DNA of 45,865 nucleotides, taken from positions 72,478 through 118,342 of the forward strand of contig NMRA01000590.1 in assembly GCA_002633005.1 (NCBI GenBank), in the 5' to 3' direction. The stretch comes from Phoronis australis (Eukaryota > Phoronida > Phoronidae). The notes beneath the pieces were generated by a model that worked only from the letters and a program-made list of their open reading frames with translations, made no database searches and had not been told where the DNA came from. The stretch's first letter is position 1; every line of letters begins with the position of its first letter. Below are positions 12,123 through 22,759 of the stretch, in pieces. Position numbers and translations under genes: made by a program.

Positions 12123-12152
12123 TCACGTGACTTTTCGCATAGGGGCGGAGCT
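12123..12152. promoter_or_regulatory. E-box plus GC-box, promoter-like
   Basis: The palindromic E-box TCACGTGA (about 12124-12131) is followed closely by a GC-box GGGGCGG (about 12141). The pair sits between divergent candidate ORFs (minus strand from 12102, plus strand from about 12179), which would suit a bidirectional promoter. The motif identities are seen; the function is inferred. Confidence 0.25.
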
Positions 12153-12178
12153 TGTGATAGGTCAATTCCTGGAAACTG

Positions 12179-12351
12179 GTGCATTGTGCTCGCTTGTCGG
12201 CAAGTCATTACATGTGCCAAAAGCAGCTGTGGGAAAGCCGTGTGGGAGGTTTGTGCTGCCCTGATTGCAATAGGTGTGGAACTGTTCGTAAGCTTCCCAA
12301 AGACGAGAAGGCAAGCGAAGTTAAAGAACAGTTTGCTTTCCTGCCAGGTAC
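12179..12351 (+). pseudogene. RING-like cysteine-rich exon fragment
   Basis: The plus-strand frame reads HYMCQKQLW, then GLCCPDCNRCGTVRKLPKD. This is laid out like the second half of a RING finger (H-x2-C-x2-x ... C-P-x-C) followed by the linker seen in TRIM-type proteins. One expected cysteine is a glutamine, and the first RING half is not visible. The frame ends at a plausible phase-1 donor (CCAG, then GTACAT). There is no good start codon upstream. It is either a decayed RING exon or a chance cysteine cluster. Confidence 0.2.
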
Positions 12352-12575
12352 ATTTCATATCACAGTTTTACTTATCGATAATTCATCAATCCGCGATTCG
12401 TATTCCATATTTTGTTTGCTTATTTCTAAGTAGACGTCTCGTCCCGTTCAATGATGAACTCTGATTGCTTGTAGTGTTTTTGAACAAACGCGCCAAATGT
12501 CAACTAACTTGATACGTCCCGGCAAAACGCAAAGATACAATATCGAAGTTTTCACATCAGCGTAGGCCTGCCTCC

Positions 12576-12718
12576 CGTTCAGTAACGCTAGGACCTCGCT
12601 AAAAAGCAAGACTTCGCGAGATTACGTGAGATATATTGCCATGTATTTTAAATGAGAACACGTGACTTTGACTAGGTTTTAGCTAGGTCCTAGCGTAGGT
12701 CCTAGCGTCTACTGAACG
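12576..12718. mobile_element. MITE-like inverted-repeat element, 143 bp
   Basis: The left end reads CGTTCAGTAACGCTAGGACC. The right end, on the opposite strand, reads CGTTCAGTAGACGCTAGGAC. They are inverted and continue with GCTAAAA in both arms. The right arm holds the GCTAGGACCTA word twice, so the arms are unequal in length. There is no coding capacity. The target duplication is unclear because both flanks join a CG. The structure is typical of a short non-autonomous DNA transposon, superfamily unknown. Confidence 0.7.
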
Positions 12719-13262
12719 TACGCCTGCACAGCGGTGGGTTCTATATGAAGACAAATTAGCAAGCGAAAGAGCATCTACAGGGTTGACCAGAAACCAAAAC
12801 AAGTGAGGCTCAAAACTGTTGACTGGCGTATTGGCTTACGTAGCCAACCGGCTAACAACAAAGGAACACTTCCTCTGGCAATTAAGGTCCAAATCTTTGA
12901 AATTGGATCTCCCTTCAAAGACATTGGACAATTCGAACTCTTCCTTAATAATGTTTGTTGTGGGCCCGTAATATGGTGCCTGGCCTCTGGCTGCATCATT
13001 GAGAAAGAAAATTTCGATATGCTGTCTCCTTTCGGAGGAGCTTACAGCAATTCCCATCACCTATTTTTTGAGTGATATACATTTACTGAAGAAATACTCA
13101 GAACATACTAGGAAAACTAATAAAAAAGAAATCGCGAAGCATTATATCTGGGTTGTAAACAATACAAATGAAAGTAGTATTCATGGAGCTTAATACCTGT
13201 AAGTGGTATCTACAGTGTGTGTGTGGATGTACATGTACCACTTTAAGGCATCCACGGCGGCC

Positions 13263-13954
13263 TCATATGATGAGGGCCGAATGCTCGCTGCGTACATGCC
13301 CGAAGTTTTGTTTTCGCCCGCGTGACACAGCAATCGCTTGTGTCTGAGCGTGGTGAGGAGAAACATCATAAAACGCTTGGTTTGCCATGGATAGGCAGCG
13401 GTCAGCCCAGTCATTCAGTGACTCACAACTGCCTTGTACTGCGTTCGTAAACTCCAGTTGTGCCGTTTCTGGTAATTGGTTGCCTGCGAACCTGCGCTCC
13501 ATTTTAACAGCTATCGTTGTTAGAGAAACATACGGGGCATTGTCCGTGATCAGCGAAAAGTATTCGCTGGCTTTGCCATTAAGACAGAAACACAAGTGAT
13601 CAATGCACTCATCGTCTGTCATATTATTTGCTGCGACGTAACGCCAGTTCCCATGGCCGTCGAAGGACATTGACCGTGGTGCGCTCGAGAAGGTGCGAGG
13701 TGGTGGCGTGGTTCCCAAGCCCCGTGGGAATGCATCCGCACGAGTCGGGCAGGGTGTGTCACAAATCGGCTGACCAGCGCGTCGCACTCCGCGCTCCGCA
13801 AGGGGGTATGGTGGCGCCATGCTAGGTTGGTGGAATGGTGGTGTGCCACGTGACTGACGGCACGTGACCCTGGAGGGGTGACCAACTGTCTTGCCTCGCT
13901 CTCTGGCATGACCGTACACAAATCCGAGAAGGACACGGTCACACTTTCGTCCAT
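13263..13954 (-). pseudogene. Gag relic of an LTR retrotransposon (Gypsy-like)
   Basis: On the minus strand an ORF opens with MDESVTVSFSDL at 13954. After a frameshift near 13690 it gives a recognisable retrotransposon Gag capsid region: MSFDGHGNWR, then a GKASEYF block, a RRFAGNQLPETA block, and SLNDWADRC. In Ty3/Gypsy-type Gag this FDG-x-x-x-W start and the following helices are characteristic. There is no zinc knuckle, protease, RT or integrase downstream (lower coordinates), so it is a 5' fragment of an element. Base composition is more GC-rich than the surroundings. The frameshift and truncation make it non-functional. Confidence 0.65.
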
Positions 13955-14927
13955 GTTTAGATAATGGAAGGAAACGAGTAATCAACAGCTTACCCGAAAT
14001 GACAGTTCTAGACAGACACTTGAAAACTTTATTACTGAAGGCACGTCCGCTTAAGGCAATGCGTTGACGGACAAACTTGTGGAATGTCCTTCGCCGCCAG
14101 GACACGGTGCAGGGCGTTGTCCCTACTATAAACACCGATAACGAAGCCTAGGAAACGCGCTGAGGACCAGCGCGCGGGGAAAAATGCAAAGTCCTTACTT
14201 CACGGCACGTCAGAATCGACGCGCACAACAAAATGACAAAAGTAAGTGGAACTGCAAGAGAAATGATTATATTTACTGGAAGACAAAACAAAGGGACGCT
14301 TTATAATAAATCGTCAAAGGCCTTGTCGCGAGACAGGTGGCAAGTCTGGGCAAAACGACAGATGTCTCACGTTTGTGCTAAACCACCCGATCCAGCGAAT
14401 ATTTATCTTGTTTTTGTGGCATAATAAAAAGTTCAGAAAACTTAATCAACTTTTTATTGCTAAAAGGGAAGGAACAAGTGGTCGCTAGGCACTTACGCCT
14501 TCCGAAAATAGGTTGTCGAAACAATGAAATCAGAAAACTCCAAATGATCGAAAAACAACAGATCGCTACGCATCTGCCGCCGCTAAAATGCTTCAAAGAA
14601 CCTGCCGGTCGCTACTCAGCAAAGATCCCCAAAAGCAAAACCATCTACAATTTCTAAAAATCGTGACCCAGGCACACGCGCAACACCCGGGTCTTGCTTT
14701 TGCGCGACTTACGGCTCCCCGCCAGCGGAACGAAAAGCTCATCGTGATCAACTGCCGCGCGTGCCCCCGAAATTCAGAAAAGATAGAGCCTAGAGTAACA
14801 AATTCTCCGGTTCCCTCCCCGGGTTCCGGCAAACATTGCCATTCGCGACTAATCGAAAAAACTAAAGTAATCCACGTGAAGGTCCCTCGGGCAATTAAGC
14901 TAATTCGCTAAATAGCAGCTACGCCAA
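13955..14927 (-). other. Possible untranslated leader between LTR and gag
   Basis: No ORF of note. If 14928-15322 is a 5' LTR, this is the leader of the retroelement. On the minus strand the sequence directly after the proposed LTR starts TTGGCGTAGCTG. The TGGCG start would suit a primer-binding site, but I cannot match it to a tRNA. Confidence 0.25.
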
Positions 14928-15322
14928 TGTAGTGAATTCCAAAGTGTCTTACATTGTAATAACACTATAGGTGCTCTTTAATCAAGTCTCAGTCAGTAGA
15001 TCAGTTGTCGGTATTCGTAAAACCCCGCTCCACTCCTTGCGCCAGTCTTTTGTATCGGCCCCAGAAGGCCGCTAAATATTCATGTAGCGCCCTCATTGGC
15101 CATCACCGGCAGATGGGCCGGGACAGCCAACGTCAGCAGTCCCCAAGACAAACAGAGGGCACGCGCGGCAGACGGCCAGCGCAGCAGTGACAGGTGAAAT
15201 GACGTCTCTCTACACTCTCCTCCGTTTTCTTTGATTAGAGCCGAAACGTAACGGAGAACATTTGAATTTCCGAAATGAGGCCAATTCTTATACCGGCCGT
15301 ACAATCCACACTGTTCTAATAC
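14928..15322 (-). repeat. Possible LTR (about 395 bp)
   Basis: On the plus strand the block opens TGTAGTGAATTCC and closes CTAATACA, which gives the TG...CA ends expected of an LTR. On the minus strand it would run TGTATTAG...CACTACA and lead directly into the gag side of the element. The interior has a TATTTA box-like sequence followed by GC-rich sequence. No second copy exists in the window, so neither the LTR status nor a target duplication can be proven. Confidence 0.3.
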
Positions 15323-15334
15323 AGTGTTCGAGCC

Positions 15335-15355
15335 GAGGCGTTCGTTACGCCTCGT
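15335..15355. repeat. Perfect 8-bp stem hairpin
   Basis: CGAGGCGT and ACGCCTCG are separated by a TCGTT loop, just outside the possible LTR and overlapping the stop of the minus-strand ORF. The role is unknown. Confidence 0.6.
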
Positions 15356-15528
15356 CCATCTGCCCCGTCCCCTCTCCTAAACAGAGAACGCGGACGCTCT
15401 GTTCCAAGGGATCGTCTGCGTCTGCAGGGGACGGTTCCGTCGCAGGTGGAGGTATACCCACAGCATTTGCAAGAGGAGAGGTCGCAGGACCCTCGTCATC
15501 GGCGCCACAACTTGGCTCCGCTCCGGGA
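15345..15528 (-). pseudogene. C-terminal part of an ORF split by the 6.7-kb element
   Basis: This minus-strand open frame runs from the element boundary to a TAA at 15345. It encodes an acidic, proline/alanine-rich tail (from GAEPSCGADDEGPATS to GEGTGQMDEA). When the element at 15529-22228 is removed together with one GA, this frame joins in phase with the open frame just right of the element (22230 up to about 22370). About 108 codons are then open across the junction. I do not recognise the protein. Its GC-rich codon use matches the ORF at 22256-22759 and resembles a retroelement rather than the AT-rich host surroundings. Confidence 0.5.
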
Positions 15529-15539
15529 CCCAGATAGCA

Positions 15540-15920
15540 TGCTGACGGTGGTCCAACGCCGGTCCGACGACTCACGTTACGTCGGGCCAACGTTGGTGTC
15601 TGACGTCGGACCAACCTCATTTTGTCCATCGGATAAACGTTGTAACAACGTCGTAAAAACGTCGCAGTTGGGCCGCCGATGACCCAACGTTGGTCCGACT
15701 GCTGACTAATAACGGTACGACCTGGGCCCGACGGCGGAAATACGACCATTTACCGACGTCGAGCCAATTCAATTCCGACTACTTATTAACGTCCCACCAC
15801 CCTGCAAGCGATTGTTTACCGACGTTGCACCAACGTAGAGGCGGCTGTTTGCCAACGTCGCACCAACTTAGAGGCGACCGTTTGCCAACGTCGCACCGAC
15901 CTTCGACTTTTCAGCCACCT
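15540..15920. repeat. Left subterminal array of the 6.7-kb element
   Basis: Dense copies of CCAACGTTGG-like, GTCGGACC-like and GACGTCG words lie on both strands. The right part holds a 33-bp tandem repeat: units start at 15815, 15848 and 15881, each opening TTTRCCRACGTYGCACC. Such arrays often bind the transposase in elements with short TIRs. Confidence 0.8.
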
Positions 15921-16433
15921 GGTTTCCCCGCTTGCTCCCATAGAAGACATACATGTACTGATTTAACGATTAAATCAGTGTGTCATCTAAGGGAGCAATC
16001 GGAAAACGCACGTGGTTAAAAAGTCGCAGGTATGTTCCACGTTGGTAAACAGTCGAGAACATGATAAGAACAGTCAGGGCCACCCAACCAACTGGTGGCG
16101 ACAACAATGCTCGGATTATACATCAGGATATGCACAGCATGCAGTATGTCATTAAAGGCATTCCTGTGTTCTTTAAGCATTTTATTAAAGCATATCAATA
16201 GCAGAAATGATGAATACCAAAAATGGTTAATGATGAAGTAAATCATAAAAATAAACTACACTGTATTTGCACAGAAGATAACTTTCAAAGATGCAAATAT
16301 CCATTATGCCTTGAATATGTAAATTTGTGGCAAGTCCCGCGTAGTGACTTTCATGAAAACTGTGCTAACATTATAATTACACTGTAGGAGAAACAAACAC
16401 TTCACCCATAAAGCTTAAGACTTAATATAAATA

Positions 16434-16692
16434 TTATGCGCACACCCGGGGGGGGGGGCTCGGGGGCTCAAACGAGCCCCTTCCGTTTCATAGGGTGAGC
16501 AAAAATGTCAACCATGTAGAAACAAAATTATCGAAAAAAGTAGAAAACAAAAGTCCACTAAAAAGGCAGGAATAACCAAAATCTCAGGAATGCAAAATTC
16601 ATAGCTCTGAACGTATCCCTGAATCTGAGTAAAAGGTCCACATTCTCAAAAATTCGAGCCCCCCATTTTTGGCTGGGTACGCGCATGAATAC
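16434..16692. repeat. Inverted GC-rich ends around a 250-bp segment, with an 11-G run
   Basis: The segment opens ATGCGCACACCC followed by an uninterrupted G run and GCTCG. It closes, read on the other strand, ATGCGCGTACCCAGCC and then GGGGGGCTCGA. The ends are therefore inverted relatives. Related GGGGGCTCG...CGAGCCCC words occur near 25356 and at 32965-33015. Likely a small mobile repeat family; the G run might also form a quadruplex. Confidence 0.4.
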
Positions 16693-18793
16693 TAGACTAA
16701 AAATAATGCTCATTACAAAGCCTGAGTATATATATCAAAGAATACTCAAAACTACGTTTGGAACAAAAAATAAAATTGATCATTGTTCCATTAGCGTAAT
16801 AGTTGCCAAAGTGAGCTTTCCAGTACTTAAGGTTTCATTGCAGGACATAAAATAGAGGAATATGAGCAAATCAATAAACTTACTGTAATTATGACTACAA
16901 GAATTATGAGTATGCCAAACATTTGGTAAAATACAACAAAAAAACATTTTCAATTATACTTAAACAGGGATCCATGGGGCACTATGAAAAACACAGGACA
17001 TGAGATGTAAATCAATAAACTAAAATACAATTATGTGCCTAAATGAACATCGAACTGGCAAATAATTAATCATAAACATTTCAGTGAAAAGCTGAATGTT
17101 AATCAAGCTACGGAATATAGAGCACTGGAATTTAAAGCAATTTTAGCAACTGTAACACTGTATTTCTTTCAACTGTCTAAGAATTTAATGTAAGTTGAAG
17201 AAGATGTCTCTCAACACAGAGTCTTCATAAGAACTCGGGCCCAAGCAGTATAAACTTTTAAAAAGACTTAACAGAATGTTAAAATGTGACAAGATTGAAA
17301 CATATCAGGATGAAATTAAGATGCCATCTGCAAGTTAAATAAAATACGAAGTATTTTTAATCAAGCGTAAAGAAGTACTCCCATTTAAACCTTTATACAA
17401 GAAGGCCCAAGTTAATATGCACTGCAGAATCAATCTGTATCTTGATCGTCACTACCACGTTCTTGGACATAATCTAAAACTTGCACAACTTTCCCTGCAA
17501 ATTGCAAAAATACATGAAAGTAAGTTTTAAATTCACTACAAAGCAAATTCATGAAAAACATATGTTGAGGTCTTTGGTTTCATATTCAGAAAGTTTAATT
17601 TAAGGTTTAGCTTGTATGGAAAACTAAACTCTATATCAAGGAATATTACTGTAAATGTTGAAAAATATCAGTTTTGTTCACAATGCTAGAAAGACTAGGT
17701 GTTTAAAAGATTTACCAATTCATCGATCTTGAAAACTATAACATTGTTGTTTACCTGTTTGTTGCCTCCTATCTTCTGTCACCGTCTCTGTCGCCAGCAT
17801 ACTTCAGCTCAGCACTTCAGCCATCATTTCAATTTATCTTCAGTTTCTGCCACCTTTAACTTGCATCTTTAAATTTCAAACAAAAATGTCCTATTATATG
17901 TAATTACTAAAAAATGACGTCGTTAAAAAGTACAACTGACGAAGCTAAGCATTACAGAGTTTATTGTTCAACTTTCTCACAGCTATAATTACAGAGGTTT
18001 AAACATTTTCACATTTTACAACAATGAGGAAACTATTGATGAGCAGGAAATTTACTTACCAGTAGCTTATTTAATTTCTGCATGTTTCAAGACCCAGTCT
18101 ACCTCAGGCTATCTCTTCTGCTCTGCCACCTTTAAAAGTTACTTCCCTTTCAGAGAGTTGAGGGTGGCAGGTTTTAATCATCTCCTTTCGCACAAACCCA
18201 ACACATGGGAACTACTTCTATACTGCCCTCATCAGTGAAATACACATCAGCATAAATTCTGAAACACAACGAGTACCAATCAATAACATGTTAAAATAGT
18301 CATAAGCACGTCTTTTAATTGTTCTTCCACGAGCAAGTCAAATGCTATGGCTCTCCTTGGCCTGGGAATGCAAAATTGATAAATCCTGTGTCACCCTCGT
18401 AAGCGTTACAACCTTATAAATGTCATCGAAAAAGATAAATAAACTATATATTTGTTTAGGATTGTGGTTTTAATGTGTTATGAAAATCAAATTTGCTTTT
18501 AAATTTCATTTTAATGAAGTTGTTTATTAAAACTAGTCTCTGTTTCTGGAGATGTTGTGTCCATACGTTGTATTATTACTTGTCTGAATAGAGATGATAT
18601 GAGAAAAAGTCAGCAACAATAATAGAGACTCCACAAACTGTTTTGACTTGTCACTGCACAGAGTTTAAATTTTGTTATGATGAGTTTGGCTTACTTGTGA
18701 AAAGTTTGAAAACCTGTGCAATAAGTTTGAAGTGCAGTGTACCGAGAGATTAGTAATTGCTCAATTAAATTACAACATTCTGAATTTTAGGAA
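16693..18793. other. AT-rich interior of the 6.7-kb element
   Basis: No ORF, RNA gene or strong repeat is seen. Two patches near 17850 and 18115 share a TCTGCCACCTTTAA-like word, as if from an old duplication. Confidence 0.4.
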
Positions 18794-18957
18794 CCAGGGC
18801 TGAGTTGCATAAAGCTTCAAAAGATATCCGCTGAATAAGTTTGATTGTTGCATGACGCCAAGTGCATTGTTCAACAATAACATCGTGACGCGTGATAATG
18901 CGACGTCATTGTTGCTATACATGTACGGCGTATAACTTTTATGCAACTGGGCCCAGG
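18794..18957. mobile_element. 164-bp MITE nested in the 6.7-kb element
   Basis: The left end is CCAGGGCTGAGTTGCATAAA and the right end, reversed, is CCTGGGCCCAGTTGCATAAA. These are 20-bp TIRs with 4 mismatches. There is no coding capacity. The TTTATGCAACTGGGCCCAG terminus is of a type often seen at MITE ends in invertebrates. I cannot define a target duplication. Confidence 0.8.
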
Positions 18958-19481
18958 TCGATACACATTCCAATGCTTACAATAACTTCCCATAGTATTT
19001 ACAGGAGCTTTCAAACACATGCATGAATTATTACTCCAGCTGAGTTTCAACTTTCAGCTGTGAAGAACATTGACTGGTCTTGTCATGCGAGGATCGTTCA
19101 AGCTAACAACGTCATTGCAACTTTCTTCTTTTCCGTGTTCGCATGCTTTGAAGTTTAAATTTACTCAATCAAGTAAATTCCACATAGTTCTGGATATTTT
19201 ACAACTACTGTCCTAAAAGAGTGACTTGGTTTCTCTGATACCAATCTCACTGTTTTGACCATACTCTGCGTATAGACTGAGCATGTCAGTCAGTCAGTAA
19301 GATATTTTGCATTAGAGATTCTCTTCTAATATGTTGTGTAATACTGTAAGTAATTGTCACAGCATGACAAAAATACACTATCAACGGAGACCAAGTTTGA
19401 TATGTCATTCAAACCAAAGACCTGATCTCTATACAGTGTCAATGACTTACAAAAATTGTTACACTCCCATACGAAAAGGAA
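18958..19481. other. AT-rich interior of the 6.7-kb element
   Basis: No ORF or clear repeat. Confidence 0.4.
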
Positions 19482-19808
19482 AAGTTGAGTTTCAATTGAG
19501 ATTCAATTGAAATTCAATTGAATTTCAATAGAAAATTGAATTTCTATTGAATGTGTCTTTTGAATGAAAATTCAATTGGCACTTCCCTTGCCGTCAATTG
19601 AATGGCTATTGAACGGCTATTGAATTTCTGCACTTAAAAATTTTTTAGCTGTTCTGAATTGAATGGCTATTGAATTCCAGGACTTAGAAAAATTTTGGCA
19701 GTTTGGAATTGAACAGTTATTGAATTTGAGGACTTAAAAAATTTCAGGATGTCGTGGAATTGAATGGCTATTGAATTTCAAGACTTAAGGAGTTTCTGGA
19801 TGGTTTGA
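19482..19808. repeat. Minisatellite of about 50 bp plus ATTGAAT-rich leader
   Basis: The leader (about 19490-19600) is built of ATTCAATTG and ATTGAATT words in both orientations. Units then start at about 19594, 19656, 19706 and 19757, each carrying GAATTGAATGGCTATTGAAT followed by GACTTA and an A/T-rich spacer. The first unit holds an extra CGGCTATTGAA. Confidence 0.85.
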
Positions 19809-21552
19809 TTTAGCAAGTTACCAGCAATGTTTATTTTAAATATGTGTTACCAATTGGTTGTCAAGGCTACATTCCTGGAAAGTGACCTTTAAGATTTTCA
19901 AACCCTTTCAAACGGTTTTGGTACAGCATAAACTCTGCATGGATAGTGAAGAACTGCATACATTAAATGGTGAGTACTTGATTTCAACATTGTGTTTTTG
20001 TCAATTTGATTGTTAAGTGACATTTATGTTTCACATGTGAATGAGTAGCGTTAGTCTTGCAAACAAAATGGAAGTTTTTTTAACGTATTCAATTGATTAA
20101 GGTTATGGAAGTTAAATAGTAGAGCACAGATTTCAAAATGAGTTGGGTTACACACTAAAACCTGCATGTGCATGTAGTTGCCAAGACAATTGTCAGTTAA
20201 TCGTGTTTCGACCTAACATATTTTATTTACTTTTATTTGAGACTTAAAAACACGTTTTTATGATTCTGTGTTAAAATTCTCAAATAAGAGCAATGAGAGA
20301 AAAGTAAATTTTTATTTTGGTTACATGAACTGAAACTAAATAATTGAGCTATAGGCACTAAGTAAGAGATGTATCGGATATTAGAGGTTTGCCATTGCCA
20401 CCAGTCATCTACCCATATTGTCTCTGCAGTATGGTTTAATTAACTGTTCTGCTCATAGGACTAAAAATCAAACTTCAGGTATGAGTTTCCATTAGTGTAG
20501 CAAATAACCCACTTATTAATGCTCTTAGTCAAAAGCATATTAAATTTTCTAAAAACTATGGCTAATTAAATAAGAAAGCATTCGTGTATTTCCTCAATAC
20601 AAAATTCAAATTAACTTAATACTTTATTTGATACCCTCTAACTGGATATTTTTCAACTTTTTAGTACAGAAGAAGACTTTGAAAATATGCACGATGAAGT
20701 GAAAAGACTATAACTCTTGGGAGCTAATGTCCAATGACCTACCAACACTGTGCCGGTCATCAGTTCCTGTTGTGGACAGATAACTCAAATTAATGGATTA
20801 CATCAAGTCTCAGTGCTCTGAAAAGTGCGGACTCCAGAGTTCTGCAGAGACCATGAAAGGCTGTACAATGCCGACATTTAAAGATCTGGTATCACATGTG
20901 GACCGTGCTTTTCAGACAACAAATATTTTGGTGCTATAGCTTTGTATGCCTGAAATTATCATTTTTTATCTTATCGCCTATATTTATTTAGCTAACTGGA
21001 TATAAAATACTCATTTACCCTTCAACGTATGGATGTGTTCAACTAAGTTCATAGTGTCATATGATTATTTCATGTAGAGGCTCAGCATAAAAATTATGAA
21101 AAAACAACCTACAATTAGTCAGCATTATATTCTTCAAAATGTTTACAAAGGCTGCTACTTCTCAAATGCCTAAGGCTCTGTTTTTGTTTTTCTTTGACTG
21201 ATGCTGTATGATAATTGTAATACTTGTGCAAGTTTCGATTTAAGGTTTCAAAATGTTCAGTTGTCTATGATTTGATTGTATTCATGCATGCCAGGTTGTT
21301 GAATGAAGATTGTGAACTATTCTTATCTCTTGAACAGGTTAACAACAATATATCATATTTTTGAAAGAGTTAATTTATTATAGAAAATACTTGAAATTCA
21401 AATTATTCTGTATAGTTAGAAAAATTGAATGGTGTGACGAAAACAACTCACGAGCGCAGAGCGAACAAAGACCGGCAGCGGGCGAGGCCCGCCCCCCCCC
21501 GGCCCTGGCCGCTGGGCTCCTGCTGGAATGAAATGTTTACATACATGTATGG
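19809..21552. other. AT-rich interior of the 6.7-kb element
   Basis: No ORF longer than about 50 codons is visible. A C-rich patch at about 21480-21510 (GCCCGCCCCCCCCCGGCC) roughly mirrors the G run near the left end. Confidence 0.4.
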
Positions 21553-22215
21553 GCACCGCAGTATATATTTTACTGAATCATAGACGAATTTTTAATTTTG
21601 CTTTTTCAATTTGACGCTATTAAATGGACCTACACTTTGACAACGACACGACGTTGGACCGACGTCGGACTCAGCACAACCGTGATTTCTCGCACCGGCG
21701 TCGCACCCGCGTCGGCCCAACGTCAAACGTGCCCGACGCTGAGCCAGCATTGGTTCGACGTCAAGACTGAACAATACTCAAAGAAGGACAAATAGGCTGA
21801 CTTATGCACGGCAGTAAATATTTTTCTGAATCATAGACGGATTTTTAATTTTCCTTTTTCAATTAAATGGACCTACACTTTTGACAACGACACGACGTTG
21901 GACCGACGTCGGACTGAGCACCACATATGATTTCTGGCACCGCGTCGCACCCGCGTCGGCCCAACGTCAAATGTGCCCGACGCTGAGCCAACGTTGGTCC
22001 GACGTCAAGACTTAACAATACTCAAACTGACAAATAGGTTGACTTATGCACTGTAACTATAAAAAATAATATCGCAAGCGTCGAATTTACTTGGAAGTGT
22101 AAAACAGGCTTTTAAAGGCATTATCTCGTAGACCGCCGACCAACGTCGGACCAACGTCAAAAAACTGACCGCGACCTATCGACCTCGAGCCAACGAAAAG
22201 AGACGTCGGTCCAAC
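21553..22215. repeat. Right subterminal array: about 250-bp tandem duplication with GACGTTGG palindromes
   Basis: Two units start at 21553 and 21806, each running from GCAC-GCAGTA through a TGAATCATAGACG word, ATGGACCTACACTTT, ACGACGTTGGACCGACGTCG and AACGTCAAAYGTGCCCGACG. A partial third begins at 22048. The GTTGG/CCAAC words match the left subterminal array and run to the right terminus. Confidence 0.85.
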
Positions 22216-22229
22216 GTTGCCATCTGGGG

Positions 22230-22759
22230 AGCGTCCTCAGCCGAGTCTCGAGAATCTAACGGGGAAGACGACGCGACAGTCGCGTCATCTGGGATGTTCT
22301 GAGGGGACGGCCACCACTCGATCCGCGCAACGAGTGCCGAAAGTGCCCCAAGCTGACTGGTCCAACCTGTCTGTTAGTGCCACCAGAGCCCGCCAGTAAA
22401 GGAGGCACGGTGAGGCGTCCGGAGCGGATTCCGAACTCGTCAGGAACCACCACCCCGACAACGCGACATAAGGTGCGTGCCGCTTCCTCCAGCTCCGCAG
22501 GCCACTCAGTGATTCGTCGCATCTCCCGCAGCGTTGCTGCGAATGACGCCAGTTCGTAGGCGTCGCCGCCGAGCCCAAACAGCTCGGACAATACTTCAAG
22601 CGCCTGGCGCCGTGCAACCGAGACCTCCGTTAAATTGCCTTGCAAGACCGGCGCAAAGAGATCGAACAGGTGCTGCAAGTGCCGCGCGTAGACGGGCCCT
22701 TTCAACTTTCGCGTGCGCACCTTGCATCCCGCACGAGGACAAGCGCTGTCCCAAATTTA
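22230..22759 (-). pseudogene. N-terminal part of the split ORF (retroelement-like, unclassified)
   Basis: The minus-strand frame opens after a TAA at about 22757 with a Cys-containing stretch (CPRAGCKVRTRKLKGPVYAR). It is followed by a helical region (QHLFDLFAPVLQGNLTEV, ALEVLSELFGLGGDAYE, ATLREMRRITEWPAELEEAA). The frame ends at about 22256, but another open frame takes over from about 22370 and leads through the 6.7-kb insertion point into 15345-15528. This implies one frameshift as well as the insertion. No ATG is evident, so the 5' end may be missing. The GC-rich composition sets it apart from host sequence. I do not recognise the family. Confidence 0.45.

Larger units (their letters stand above)
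15529..22228. mobile_element. 6.7-kb TIR element lacking long ORFs, with subterminal palindromic arrays
   Basis: The left end reads CCCAGATAGCA and the right end reads TGCCATCTGGG, giving inverted termini CCCAGATRGCA. A GA dinucleotide flanks both ends (15527-15528 and 22229-22230), suggesting a 2-bp target duplication, although longer overlapping choices are possible. Removing the element restores an open frame in the interrupted ORF. Both subterminal regions are packed with short words such as CCAACGTTGG, GTCGGACC and GACGTCGG in both orientations. The 16-21.5 kb interior is AT-rich with no ORF over about 70 codons, so no transposase is visible. It is a large non-autonomous DNA transposon of uncertain superfamily. 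Confidence 0.75.
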
